This document shows, one piece after another, positions 9,269 through 21,386 of a stretch of 64,000 nucleotides of DNA. The first letter of the stretch is position 1; the number at the start of each line of letters is the position of its first letter. The stretch is from assembly GCA_026119855.1 (NCBI GenBank), contig JAOWBW010001040.1, positions 124,001 to 188,000 on the forward strand. Reading direction: 5' to 3'. The stretch is from Campanula takesimana (Eukaryota; Streptophyta; Magnoliopsida; Asterales; Campanulaceae). A program made the translations under genes and the position numbers. Under the pieces are notes generated by a model. The model was not told where the DNA came from. It searched no databases and worked only from the letters and a program-made list of their open reading frames with translations.

Positions 9269-11974
9269 TGTCACGACCCGAAATCTAGGCTCTATTTTAT
9301 TAGTAATTAAATGATTATTATTTAATTATTTGCTTATTTATTTATTTAAATTATTATTTATTTAAATAATTATGTGTGCATTTTATGTGTCATAATAATT
9401 ATGCCTAGCATTTTGAATTGAGTCATTTGTGATAGTGTAGTATTGTTGGGTCTTAATTATTAGTGGGAAGTTGTTTATTTTGAGTAGTGTAGGGGAGGGG
9501 CCCTAAGTGCAACATTTGGAAATAATTTCTCTTCTCCCTCACTTTCTCCCTCACTCTCTCCATCCCATTCCCAGCTCAATCTCTCTCTCTCTCTACAAAA
9601 GGTAAGTTTTCTCATCTTCTTCCTTCTCTCTTCATTTCCTCCATCTTCCTCTTATAATCTCTCATTTCTTAAAGCGTGAACCTTGTTTAGATCGTCGATA
9701 GGATCGCGTAGAACCAAAAAGAATTGAATTCCGGCAACTTTGAGATTTATCAAGTAAGTTACTTTTCCCCCATTTTGATGCTAAAATGTTCATATCATGT
9801 TCATGTGATGTTTGATGTGTTATTTTCGAAGTTTGATTGAGTTTTGAATTTATTTTGAATTTATTTGAGTTCTTGGGAAAAAATGGTGATTTTGAAATGT
9901 TGGGTGTGATTCTTGGTTTTGGGTTGTTAGATGTTGTTGTTTAGGTTCCCTAGATGTTTAGATGTAGTTTTGGTACCTTGGAAACTAGTTGAAAGTTTTG
10001 ATTTTGAGCATTTATTGAAGATTTGTGTTTTGGCTCGAAAATGGTGAACCCAGCTCTGATTTTCCGACCCAGATCACTTCCGAGCGCCCGCCCTTAAGCC
10101 CTTAGGCGCCCGCCCACTGGAGAATTTCATGACCATAAGTTTCTGCCACTCGCAAGCGCCCGCCTGCCCCATTCCAGGCGCCCGCCTGCCTCTGTTCCAG
10201 GATTTTGTCCTTTTTGCTTGTTTAAACTAAATGACTTAACTAGTTTAGGGTACCTTCTTCTAATTAACTTAAGATAACACCGTGGAGCACTTTAGTAATT
10301 AAAATTGGTTCCTTGTGAACAATAGCATTATGTAATTTGATCAAGTATTGTTTGGGCATCTTATGATGTGTTCGTGTTTGTTCCAACCGAATTGAATTTC
10401 GCGTAAGACTTGGTCTAGGTTTTAGGCGATGACCTATAGTACCTAGGGGGTTGTTATTGAGCACCAAGGTGTGGGGTTTAGTCCTGTCGTGATCATGTTC
10501 AAATAAGTGCAACCTTTTGGATTCGTTTGGGATGTTTAGATTTGGTTCGTTACGAACGGAGGTAAAGCGTGAATTGGTAATTGGGTACCTACGGTTTGAT
10601 TAACCTTAAGGTGTATTCATTCTGATTTCCTACTTTGGAATTCCAGGTGTGATGAGATGGTTGAGTTCATAGTACTAGTACATCTCTATGAGTAAACGTT
10701 TAGGATAATTTTGGGTTATAGTCGTCGTACTATTTGTGAGCGACCGTTTGAGTTGTGTTCTTTATGATTAACTCGTGGGTATCATCCTTGGAATGTATCT
10801 GGGATGGTTCCTCTTTATGAAATTACTGTATTCTAATAATCATTGTTGTTGTGCTCTTTATGAGAAATTCCGTTTATCGTTGTGGTGCCCTTCATGAGAA
10901 ACTCTGTTATCGTTGTTGTTAAACTCTTCATGAGTAACCGTTGCATCTTTATGGTGATTAATTGGTATGGTTCCTTACTTCGGAACCCTAAGTTGTTTAA
11001 ATAAGCTAGTAATTATTACTTAACATTTATTGGAAGTCCAGCTGGTTATTTGTGTATCGAGTCAGGCAATGGATAATGCTATAATGGCACGAGCCAAGTC
11101 CAGTATAGCATCGCCCATTGGTCCTTCTGTCCTCATCCAGATTGGCCTTGGTTGGGATGAGCTAGCTCCGTCGTGGGTATTCTAGCTAATCGTTTTGGAG
11201 CATGACTTTGTGGCATGGCTCCCGCCCTTTGTGGCACTTTATCATTGTTATTGGTTCCGGTACCGGGTTTCTCTTCAGCTTTTATGCTACTATGAAGATG
11301 GTTTGTTTGATTGATGGGTTGATTGGTCGCTTCTGACCGGGGATTTCTCTTCAGCTTTCATGCTATTATGAAGATGATGATTTGTTGATTATTGAAGCTG
11401 CGCAGCGATCCTTTATTTGGATGTACCGGTTTGGAAACCTTGGCTAATATCCTTTGTTATGTGTTTACTTTCCGCTGCTATCTGTTGACTGTTAATTGTT
11501 TCACGCTATGTGACATTTATCCTTGTTTATTGCTTATTGAATTATAGCATGTCATGTAGTTGCATTAGTAACTTGCTGAGATTTTATCTCACCCCATTTA
11601 TTTCCATCTTTGTTTTTCCTTAACCCCCCCCCAGGAGGAAAAGGATTAGGATTCGCGGATCGAGGAGGACGTCGAGAGGATTGAGATTTTGGGGCAGGTT
11701 GTTATGGATCGGTTTACATTATTTAAATGTATAACCTTTTGGGGATAGTTTTACCATTATTGACGTCATTAAGAATTGTATATTTTATTCTTTTTAGTAT
11801 AAGCTGTGGAGCTTATGTTAGATGCCCTTTATTGATTTAAACTTGGATTTGTAAAACCTTGTGTTATCATCTTTTGACTCAAATTGGAATTTTTAACTTC
11901 TATATTTCAGAGTTTTGGTTTTAGGTCGACGTCCAGCTCGCGTGTTCCGGACCCGCGGGTTCGGGGCCGCGACA
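9269..11974 (+). repeat. LTR 2 (central) of the array
   Basis: 2706 bp. It serves as 3' LTR of the first unit and 5' LTR of the second, being preceded by a polypurine tract and followed by a PBS (11977). No target duplication is visible at either edge, unlike two independent insertions. It contains the same donor-like site (GT at 9602) and a C9 tract. It shares the extra CCCTCAC-type 12-bp duplication with LTR 3. Confidence 0.9.
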
Positions 11975-12093
11975 GTTGGTATCAGAGCTATGGTTTAGCT
12001 CTATGTATAAGGATAGGTGGATTAGTGTAACCTAGGAGGGTAGTGTGTTCGGAGTGAGTAACAATTGTTGTTTTATGCAGGTACTTGTTTGAA

Positions 12094-13140
12094 ATGGCTC
12101 GAAGGAGAAGTGGTGAAAGTAATACCGGTAATGAAAATCAGAATGAAACAAGGGATGAAGCCCGTGCAATGTTTCAGGGCATGTTTGAGGCGGCCATGAA
12201 GGCCATACATGATCAAGGTCCGAGGGTAGAACAAGCACCACCACCCCGCTATGGATTGGAACAATTTCTGAAATTGAAACCGGTTGAGTTCAATGGGGAA
12301 CCCGATGTAAGGAAGGCCGAGCTTTGGATCGAGTCGATGGAGAAAATTTATGATGTCTTTGGTTGCACCGATGAAGACAAGGTCCGGTTTGCGGCTTATA
12401 AACTTGTGGGTGCCGCCGAGTATTGGTGGAAGGGTGTTAAAGCGAGTTGGGATGATACTCACACAGTGTATGCATGGGAGTTGTTTGTGCGAAAGTTCAA
12501 GGAGCATTACATTCCGGTAGTGGATCAAAACCGAAAGGAGATCGAGCTGCTCAACCTGGAGCAAGGTTTGTTGTCTATATCTCAGTACTCGGCTAAGTTC
12601 ACAGAATTAGCCCGGTATTGTGACTATCTTGTGAGGACCGAAGAACAGAAGGCTATGAGATTCATCCGGGGTTTGAAGACTTCTATTCGTACTCAACTTA
12701 TAGCCCAGAGGATCGTGACATTTCAGGATGCGGTAGACCGGGCATACTTGATCGAGCAAGATATTGGGGAGCATAAGAGGAAGACCGAGGTTCCAAATGC
12801 GGGTAAACAAGTAAGCCATGCTAAATCTCAACCACATCACCGTTCAGATAACCGAGGTAATTTGGGAGCACCATCTCAGTTTAAGGAACAACCCACGCTA
12901 GGGAATCCGAGTACTACTCCGGGGAAACAAGGGAAACAAGGTAGGTGGCTTTGCACTTACTGTCAGAGGGAAGGCCATTTGGAAGATAAGTGTTGGAAGA
13001 AGCAAGGAAAATGTATCAATTGTGGTCAACTGGGTCACTTCATAAAAGACTGTCCGAGGTTTAAGGTTCAAGCATCAGGAACAGGAACCAGTACTTCACC
13101 GGGTCAGAAGAGGGATGCTTCGGGGAACCCTAAGGTATAG
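12094..13140 (+). CDS. gag: Gag polyprotein (copy 2), chromovirus-type
   Basis: 348 residues from the ATG at 12094, intact, with the same Gag core and two CCHC knuckles as copy 1 (about 287-323). The linker before the knuckles reads PTLGNPSTTPGK, a low-complexity Pro/Thr segment more usual for Gag linkers than the charged HARESEYYS of copy 1. This copy is therefore more likely ancestral in that stretch, although I cannot prove it. The neighbours are the same as for copy 1: PBS at 11977, acceptor-like AG at 12079-12080, protease relic downstream. It probably acts with enzymes supplied in trans by a pol-bearing relative. Confidence 0.9.
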   Translation: MARRRSGESNTGNENQNETRDEARAMFQGMFEAAMKAIHDQGPRVEQAPPPRYGLEQFLKLKPVEFNGEPDVRKAELWIESMEKIYDVFGCTDEDKVRFAAYKLVGAAEYWWKGVKASWDDTHTVYAWELFVRKFKEHYIPVVDQNRKEIELLNLEQGLLSISQYSAKFTELARYCDYLVRTEEQKAMRFIRGLKTSIRTQLIAQRIVTFQDAVDRAYLIEQDIGEHKRKTEVPNAGKQVSHAKSQPHHRSDNRGNLGAPSQFKEQPTLGNPSTTPGKQGKQGRWLCTYCQREGHLEDKCWKKQGKCINCGQLGHFIKDCPRFKVQASGTGTSTSPGQKRDASGNPKV

Positions 13141-13309
13141 GGCAGAGTAATTGCGACCAATCAGCACTCACCAGGTAACGGATAAATTTCAGGAGGTATT
13201 ATTTAGCGTCGTGAGAGCGAGCGCGTGCATTATAGGATCATCGCATCTATGTGTTTCTGTGCATTTAGTTGCATTTATTACTTCTGAGTCTTTGACTTAT
13301 GTATTGTAG

Positions 13310-13543
13310 GTGTCTACTCCTATGGAGGAGTTTAAGGTATCTGATGGAGTCATATGTGCTTATGATGTGCTTAAGTATGTTTATGTCTCACCTGTTAAAT
13401 TAGCCATATTGCTATTGCAAGATTTTGATGTTACTATGGCCCTAGTCCATTGTTGTAGGGGGATTGTTATGTTCTCCATTCCTAATTTCTTAAAACTGTT
13501 TGAGACCGTTCCTTTGGGTAGAGTTATACCTATCTTTTCTTAA
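13310..13543 (+). pseudogene. Aspartic protease remnant (copy 2)
   Basis: Identical in protein to the relic at 7655-7888 and likewise lacking the catalytic Asp motif. A single A/G difference lies just upstream (near 13304). The following 13544-14905 is non-coding and mirrors 7889-9250. Confidence 0.55.
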
Positions 13544-14923
13544 TTGAAATCCGAGTATTTATTTTCGGTCAATTTGTCGGGTGTATTTATTATTCGTAAG
13601 ATTTTCATTTCTTCCGAATAGTACCTAGTGTTTGGGAAAAGCTTGGGTTAAATTGTGTTGTTATGGTACAAGGTTGTAGTACTGATAATTAGATCAATAT
13701 CCATGTTGTAACGGTTGAGTTGTAAGAGTTGAGGATTCAACCGAGGGTTTCTTGTTAGGAGATTTCGTTTCCTTTTAGTACATCTCCGTGAGTACACCGA
13801 GATTGATTAGTATGGAGGAATGCGTGAATTGTTATGAGTAATGAGTGTATGGTGGAATGTATAATCGATAATGGTGGTAAGCGGTTTAAGTTAGAAAGGA
13901 CTAATAAGTACATTTTGGGAGAGTAACAATTTCTCGACCTATGTTAAAGGCATTTTGAATTTTGGTTAGATAGTGGTTCTATGGTCCTAAATCTCTCCTT
14001 GGTGGCGTTTCGCGATTTGGACCAAGAGTATGTGAAGAAAGTCGAGTATCAATATTTGGGCATAATTAAAGAATATTGTGATTGGGTAATGGAGCTATTG
14101 GAATGGGGCTAGCTAATTAGTTTATGATTTTGGTAGTACCATTGAGCCTAAGTATCATTAGGTTAATAAATGTATGCGTGAAAGACTAACTTGGGTTAGC
14201 TATGGAGGATTTGAGATTTGTCGATTTCCTTGGGTTTATGAGCACGGATTATAATTTAAATGAGAGTTAGAGAAAATCTTTTGAAGATGAAATCTGGATC
14301 GTTTTGCGGACTATTGAGTATATTGAATTGTTTAGGCTTCAAGATCGGATTAATGAAGGGATGAGAGTATCACATAGATTAAGTGGATACTTCGTACGAG
14401 AAATTTTGGGGTTGTATGGTATTATTAATTTAAGGTGTTAACTCAAAGTGAAAGCACTATAATGGTAATCCATAGAGATGTGGCCATTTCGATGAATATT
14501 GTGGAAATAGAAATTCATTTAGCCTTTTTATATTTTTAAAGCTAATTAGGCTAGGGATGGTGATGTTTTGAAATTTCTGGGGAATACTACTAATTATGTG
14601 ATTTACAAAAAGGAAACACCTTTGCAGTGTAATTAAGGTTATGAATAAGGTGAGCTTAGGATATCTCGAGAGTTATGTTTGGGAGCAATTGGGATTCTCC
14701 AATTTTGATTATGGATTCTAATTAGTAGTGAAGATTATGATTGAAGGAAGTTATGTGCGAGAGGTGGTGTTATCGTAAGCATTATTTAAAGTTACCTTAT
14801 AGTGGGTTAGATTGGACAATTGAGGAATTTGAGAAATGGCGGAACTATCGTATCCGTAGTTATTTGGTCTTTCGGGTAAGTCTCGTTAAAATTCGGGTCG
14901 AATTTTCTTTAAGGGGGAGTGAA

Positions 14924-17635
14924 TGTCACGACCCGAAATCTAGACTCTATTTTATTAGTAATTAAATGATTATTATTTAATTATTTGCTTATTTATTTAT
15001 TTAAATTATTATTTATTTAAATAATTATGTGTGCATTTTATGTGTCATAATAATTATGCCTAGCATTTGAATTGAGTCATTTGTGCTAGTGTAGTATTGT
15101 TGGGTCTTAATTATTAGTGGGAAGTTGTTTATTTTGAGTAGTGTAGGGGAGGGGCCCTAAGTGCAACATTTGGAAATAATTTCCCTTCTCCCTCACCTTC
15201 TCCCTCACTCTCTCCATCCCATTCCCAGCTCAATCTCTCTCTCTCTCTACAAAAGGTAAGTTTTCTCATCTTCTTCCTTCTCTCTTCATTTCCTCCATCT
15301 TCCTCTCATAATCTCTCATTTCTTAAAGCGTGAACCTTGTTTAGATCGTCGATAGGATCGCGTAGAACCAAAAAGAATTGAATTCCGGCAACTTTGAGAT
15401 TTATCAAGTAAGTTACTTTTCCCCCATTTTGATGCTAAAATGTTCATATCATGTTCATGTGATGTTTGATGTGTTATTTTCGAAGTTTGATTGAGTTTTG
15501 AATTTATTTTGAATTTATTTGAGTTCTTGGGAAGAAAATGGTGATTTTGAAATGTTGGGTGTGATTCTTGGTTTTGGGTTGTTAGATGTTGTTGTTTAGG
15601 TTCCCTAGATGTTTAGATGTAGTTTTGGTACCTTGGAAACTAGTTGAAAGTTTTGATTTTGAGCATTTATTGAAGATTTGTGTTTTGGCTCGAAAATGGT
15701 GAACCCAGCTCTGATTTTCCGACCCAGATCACTTCCGAGCGCCCGCCCTTAAGCCCTTAGGCGCCCGCCCACTGGAGAATTTCATGACCATAAGTTTCTG
15801 CCACTCGCAAGCGCCCGCCTGCCCCATTCCAGGCGCCCCCCTGCCTCTGTTCCAGGATTTTGTCCTTTTTGCTTGTTTAAACTAAATGACTTAACTAGTT
15901 TAGGGTACCTTCTTCTAATTAACTTAAGATAACACCGTGGAGCACTTTAGTAATTAAAATTGGTTCCTTGTGAACAATAGCGTTATGTAATTTGATCAAG
16001 TATTGTTTGGGCATCTTATGATGTGTTCGTGTTTGTTCCAACCGAATTGAATTTCGCGTAAGACTTGGTCTAGGTTTTAGGCGATGACCTATAGTACCTA
16101 GGGGGTTGTTATTGAGCACCAAGGTGTGGGGTTTAGTCCTGTCGTGATCATGTTCAAATAAGTGCAACCTTTTGGATTCGTTTGGGATGTTTAGATTTGG
16201 TTCGTTACGAACGGAGGTAAAGCGTGAATTGGTAATTGGGTACCTACGGTTTGATTAACCTTAAGGTGTATTCATTCTGATTTCCTACTTTGGAATTCCA
16301 GGTGTGATGAGATGGTTGAGTTCATAGTACTAGTACATCTCTATGAGTAAACGTTTAGGATAATTTTGGGTTATAGTCGTCGTACTATTTGTGAGCGACC
16401 GTTTGAGTTGTGTTCTTTATGATTAACTCGTGGGTATCATCCTTGGAATGTATCTGGGATGGTTCCTCTTTATGAAATTACTGTATTCTAATAATCATTG
16501 TTGTTGTGCTCTTTATGAGAAATTCCGTTTATCGTTGTGGTGCCCTTCATGAGAAACTCTGTTATCGTTGTTGTTAAACTCTTCATGAGTAACCGTTGCA
16601 TCTTTATGGTGATTAATTGGTATGGTTCCTTACTTCGGAACCCTAAGTTGTTTAAATAAGCTAGTAATTATTACTTAACATTTATTGGAAGTCCAGCTGG
16701 TTATTTGTGTATCGAGTCAGGCAATGGATAATGCTATAATGGCACGAGCCAAGTCCAGTATAGCATCGCCCATTGGTCCTTCTGTCCTCATCCAGATTGG
16801 CCTTGGTTGGGATGAGCTAGCTCCGTCGTGGGTATTCTAGCTAATCGTTTTGGAGCATGACTTTGTGGCATGGCTCACGCCCTTTGTGGCACTTTATCAT
16901 TGTTATTGGTTCCGGTACCGGGTTTCTCTTCAGCTTTTATGCTACTATGAAGATGGTTTGTTTGATTGATGGGTTGATTGGTCGCTTCTGACCGGGGATT
17001 TCTCTTCAGCTTTCATGCTATTATGAAGATGATGATTTGTTGATTATTGAAGCTGCGCAGCGATCCTTTATTTGGATGTACCGGTTTGGAAACCTTGGCT
17101 AATATCCTTTGTTATGTGTTTACTTTCCGCTGCTATCTGTTGACTGTTAATTGTTTCACGCTATGTGACATTTATCCTTGTTTATTGCTTATTGCATTAT
17201 AGCATGTCATGTAGTTGCATTAGTAACTTGCTGAGATTTTATCTCACCCCGTTTATTTCCATCTTTGTTTTTCCTTAACCCCCCCCCCCCCCCAGGAGGA
17301 AAAGGATTAGGATTCGCGGATCGAGGAGGACGTCGAGAGGATTGAGATTTTGGGGCAGGTTGTTATGGATCGGTTTACATTATTTAAATGTATAACCTTT
17401 TGGGGATAGTTTTACCATTATTGACGTCATTAAGAATTGTATATTTTATTCTTTTTAGTATAAGCTGTGGAGCTTATGTTAGATGCACTTTATTGATTTA
17501 AACTTGGATTTGTAAAACCTTGTGTTATCATCTTTTGACTCAAATTGGAATTTTTAACTTCTATATTTCAGAGTTTTGGTTTTAGGTCGACGTCCATCTC
17601 GCGTGTTCCGGACCCGCGGGTTCGGGGCCGAGACA
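14924..17635 (+). repeat. LTR 3 of the array
   Basis: 2712 bp, ending GCCGAGACA and followed by the second AACCT target copy. Its C tract (near 17279-17293) has 15 C against 9 in LTRs 1 and 2. It shares the CACCTTCTCCCTC-type duplication with LTR 2. Donor-like GT is at 15256. Confidence 0.9.
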
Positions 17636-17640
17636 AACCT

Positions 17641-18190
17641 AGTCTACCCTAGATCAACTCTAGCCAACCTTAGACCCGTCTAGGTCAACCCGTCTAGGTC
17701 AACCTAGTCTACCCTACATCAACTCTAGTCAACCTTAGACCCGTCTAGGTCAACCTAGTCTACCCTAAATCAGCTCTAGTCAACCTTTGACCCGTCTAGG
17801 TCAACCTAGTCTAACCTAGATCAACTCTAGTCAACCCTTGACCCGTCTAGGTCAATCCTAGTTAACCTCTAACCTTTCTAGGTCAATTTACTCAGTGCCA
17901 TCCCGCCTAGGTCAAACTTTGGCCAACTTTGGTCAACCGACCTACCTCTAAGCCACCTGGGATTCCCCGTCATCTAGACCCATCTAGGTCAACCTTTGAC
18001 CTCTTACGTCAACTTCGACCCTATTAGGTTAACCTACCTATCTTTGACCCATCTAGGTCAATCCACCCATGTCCTTGACCCGCCTAGGTCAAACCCGCAT
18101 CCTCGATCCGTCTAAATCAAACCCGTTACCTTGACCCATCTAGGTCAAACCGCCATTTTGACCCATCTAAGTCGATCCTTCATCTTAACC
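17641..18190. repeat. Leader minisatellite, right part (GTCTAGGTCAACC family)
   Basis: This continues the array cut at 3629. The unit is about 60-75 bp, with four to five good copies grading into diverged GACCCATCTAGGTCAA steps. It lies in the 5' leader of the outer TAT element, between the PBS and the Gag-like ORF. The following 18190-18660 is non-coding and holds one copy of the hairpin block (18425-18507). Confidence 0.75.
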
Positions 18191-18666
18191 CCACCTTTAG
18201 TCAAGCTAGCCAACCTTAGATGACCTACCTCTTGGCCTACCTGTGACAAACCTTACCCAACTTCAAGTCAAAAAATCACACTTACCTAGGGTCCCTCCAC
18301 CTATACCTAACTAAGGACCGATTCATCTCCCCTTACTTCTAGACCTCTACGGTCATCTTCTAATACTTATGATTTTCAAAATCACTGACCTCTTTGGTCA
18401 CTTTCTCACTTATCTTACTTAACCCGAACTACGGTGACCTGAACCTCTCATTGTGTGGGACCTCTCCTGCATAGTAAGGGGAACATAGGCAGCTTTCGGC
18501 CCGGTCAAACTTTAAGTCTTTTCATTCAAAGAATATTTCAAAAATTACGGAGATCGAGTCTTTTCATAAAAAAATGATTTTTATAAACAATGCCTTATCA
18601 TTAATTATAAGTCTAATTTAATTCAAAGTCTTAACTTCTCCACCAACAACTACAGAATCCTGCATC

Positions 18667-19455
18667 ATGTCTACCGAAGGGATCAAGGCAGTCACAACCA
18701 AAGCTACCGCCCAAGATGTTGAGACAATTCTCCACCCCAACACCGTTCTCAAGGACCAAGCATCCCACTTCAATGCCTTTCTCAACGAGCAAGCGGTCCA
18801 TATTGACACCGCTCTCAACAAGCAAGAAGCCCTCTACGAGACTATCCTCAACAAGCAAGCGGCCCACTATGAGACTATCCTCAGAGAGCAAGCAACCCTC
18901 TCCCGAACTCTTCTCGATGAACAAGAAGCCTTCTTCGAGACTGTTCTCCTCAAGCAAACAGACCGCTTCCAAAAAGTGACGTACAAAGCTCTAAAGGACA
19001 CCGAGGTACATCTCCAGACTGATATCCATCGCATCTACGAGTACCTTAACCGTACTCCTCCTCTTGATCAGTTTCCACATCCGTACGCTCCTCAAATGTA
19101 TGGGCCACCATAGACTTTCCCCATTGGAATGCCTCCTATGGCTACTCATCAGCAAGGAATACCGGTGCCTAGACCACCCTCCAAGATGGTTCGTAACAAG
19201 AAGGACGAGCGTGAGTTCGATGATTTGGGTATGCCATTAGACAAATGCTTCAAAAGTCTAGTTCAAGCCGGCAAGTTATCTCCTCTCCTCGACTTCAAAC
19301 CAATCAGTAGAATACAAGACTTGGATCCCTCTAAATACTGCAAGTATCACCAATACGTTGGGCATGACACCGAGAACTGCATCCAACTGAAAAGGAAGAT
19401 CCAAAGCCTCATTGATAGTGGAGCCATCACCCGCCAAGGGAACAAATGGTCATAG
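18667..19455 (+). pseudogene. Gag-like protein of the outer TAT element, one internal stop
   Basis: An ATG ORF of 148 codons ends at a TAG (19111-19113) and continues in the same frame from about 19114 to 19455. Residues 28-104 are seven consecutive 11-residue units of the form L-x-[KE]-Q-x3-[FYH]-x2-[ITVA], a pattern expected for a hendecad coiled coil. The C-terminal part has a basic stretch (KMVRNKKDER) and a knuckle-like CKYHQYVGHDTENC followed by IQLKRKIQSLID, as in the Gag C-terminus of the inner TAT element. The usual central Gag core is not seen, so the ORF looks internally deleted. No pol follows. Confidence 0.65.
18748..18978 (+). repeat. 33-bp in-frame tandem repeat, seven units
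   Basis: 231 bp equals exactly 7 x 33 bp. Each unit encodes one 11-residue step starting L-[NKRDL]-[KED]-Q. DNA copies such as CTCAACAAGCAAG recur at this spacing. It is the DNA basis of the coiled-coil repeat in the Gag-like protein. Confidence 0.8.
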
Positions 19456-19934
19456 AAGAAGAAGTTACACCGGGGCTACCTCCTAAAAAAAATAAAAATA
19501 AAAAAAGAGTCTTTCAGTCTTCATAGGTTCTAGAGAGTCTTTTAGTCAAAGTCCACCTCAGACATTAATCTTTTACTTTATACTAGCAAAGTCCACTTTG
19601 GACATTAGTTAGATCGTTGAAGTCCACCTCGGACTAGTTAATTCGAGTCTTTAATAAAAGTGTCTTTATTTCTTTTCTCTCTAGACTTGAGACATAATCT
19701 TGCATATACATCAACTCCATGAAAATTGTATTAATCTTAATTGACAATTGATTGCTATATCTTTATATGATGAATTAATTGCAAATATATTCATTAATGA
19801 AGACTCATTAAAAGGTAAATGGACCCGCAAACCATCATACATAACTTAACAAACAAGTAATCTCAAAATAACAAACGCTTTGATCAATCGAATTGTTTTC
19901 TCTTTTCTATATGTCCTCTCTAAACCTACCCTCA

Positions 19935-20220
19935 TACATATACCATCCTCGTGTACACCCACTGTGTGCACCCTCCATATACTCAACTCGTGTACACCCA
20001 CTATGTACACTTTATTCCCCTTTGTGTACACCCACTGTGTGCACTCTTCATATATACCCTCCTTGTGTATACCCACTGTGTACATTCTATATACATATAT
20101 TCCCCTCGTGTACACCCACTGTGTGCACCCTCTATATACTCCACTCGTGTACACCCACTGTGTACACTCTATATAAATATATTCCCCTCGTGTACACCCA
20201 CTGTGTGCACCCGCTAAATA
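19935..20220. repeat. GTGTACACCCACTGTGTGCAC tandem repeat
   Basis: About nine copies of a core TGTACACCCACTGTGTGCAC, with alternating spacers, in super-units of roughly 57 bp. The core contains the palindrome GTGTACAC. All three plus frames and one minus frame stay open through it, a result of the repeat composition and not evidence for a protein. It lies in the outer TAT element. Confidence 0.75.
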
Positions 20221-20459
20221 CTCCCCATATATACTTCCACCTTCATGTGAAGAAGACGACGACCGCAAGCGTCCGTGCAATCACAAAGGCTGTCCGTTCC
20301 AGTCGCGACTACAACATGATGATGCACTGGGGCTGTCTGTCCTCCTCGACGATGTCAACGAAATGCAAGGGGATATTCAAAGCCCCTCCACGAGTTCTAC
20401 CTCCCCAAAGGCGAAAAGCGAAATGCAAGGGGCTCATCTTGCCCCACGTTTCAATAGGT

Positions 20460-20620
20460 AATTACATATAAAAAAAGGCTCGCTAGGTCGAAACCCACAA
20501 ACGGGCGACTTAGGCAAAAATTAGAGCAAATGCACAAAAAAGAAGCCCGCTAGGTTGAAAACCCGCAAGGGCGGCCTAGGCAAAAATAAGGGTGTGCACA
20601 AAGAAATAAATCAAAGCAAA
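20460..20620 (+). repeat. Post-integrase conserved block, two tandem copies
   Basis: Two units of about 70 bp with CGCTAGGT, GAAAACCCGCAAGGGC and GGCCTAGGCAAAAAT. The same block occurs on the minus strand at about 26455-26570, just after the integrase of the inner TAT element. Its presence here marks where pol should have ended in the outer element. The rest of 20620-21380 is non-coding, with a hairpin-block copy at 20840-20900. Confidence 0.65.
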
Positions 20621-21386
20621 GAAAAATAGAAGGGGCTATCATCATAGAAAAGTAAAATTTCCACTTTCTTTTCACTTCATATTTTCTATTTTTCTTTCTT
20701 TTTCAAAGAAGTTCAACTCAACTCGACAGCAGTAGTCAAGAGCAACGACTACAAACGAAGCGGTCCAAAGCAACAACTACAATCAGCAATGAAGCAAACC
20801 ACCACTCAAACCCGGTATCATCATCGACCGGATCATCCTCGAACTACGCGGACCTGAGCCTCTCACACCAAGAGGAACGTAGGCAACCTCCTGGTCCGAT
20901 CCACAAAATATACACAACCCACCTTGAGCCAACTTTCATTCTTTTCTCTCTTCCCCATACACTATAATTTCTATTCTCTCTTCTCGATTAATCAAGGCGT
21001 TTATTATTTCGAGACTACTTGTCTAAAACATAATCATAAGACACATAACTAATCAACAAGGTCCATTCTCGAGCAATCAAAAGACAATTCCGAATAAAAC
21101 AATTTTCAAATGTCTCGACAAGTCTTCTATTCTACAATCTAGGAAAGAGCTAAACACTACTTTCTGTCAAGCAGGGGCTTCCTTCCTTTTATACACATAC
21201 TTCCCATAAGGTCTAAATGAGAGAACTCCCTCTCTTGTTATTTCTCTCTCTCTCTCTTCTCTCACCATAACAAAAAGGCTCCTGTAAGTCGTCTGTACAA
21301 TTATGTCTTTTTTCTTTATTTTTGAGTTGACTGAAAAAAAATCAGGGTGCGTCTAAAGGAGGTAGCATTCCCCCACCTTATGCCCT

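Larger units (their letters stand above)
3630..17635 (+). mobile_element. Tandem gag-only chromovirus-type array: LTR-gag-LTR-gag-LTR in one target duplication
   Basis: Three LTRs (3630-6319, 9269-11974, 14924-17635) alternate with two 2949-bp internal regions (6320-9268 and 11975-14923). AACCT flanks only the outer ends (3625-3629 and 17636-17640), so the array behaves as one insertion or grew in place. Each internal region has a PBS, an intact gag, a protease remnant, about 1.4 kb of non-coding DNA and a polypurine tract, but no RT or integrase. This matches non-autonomous terminal-repeat elements with a GAG domain. The two internal regions differ by only about three positions that I can see. 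Collapse or duplication during assembly is the main alternative to real tandem growth. Confidence 0.88.

Noticed and set aside
19935..20220. CRISPR-like regular repeats
   Set aside because: The spacers are themselves repetitive and the sequence is plant retrotransposon DNA. There are no cas genes.
19893..20471. 192-codon plus-strand ORF rich in Tyr/His/Pro
   Set aside because: It is a product of the GTGTACACC tandem repeat. Other frames are equally open, and there is no sign of codon-level conservation.
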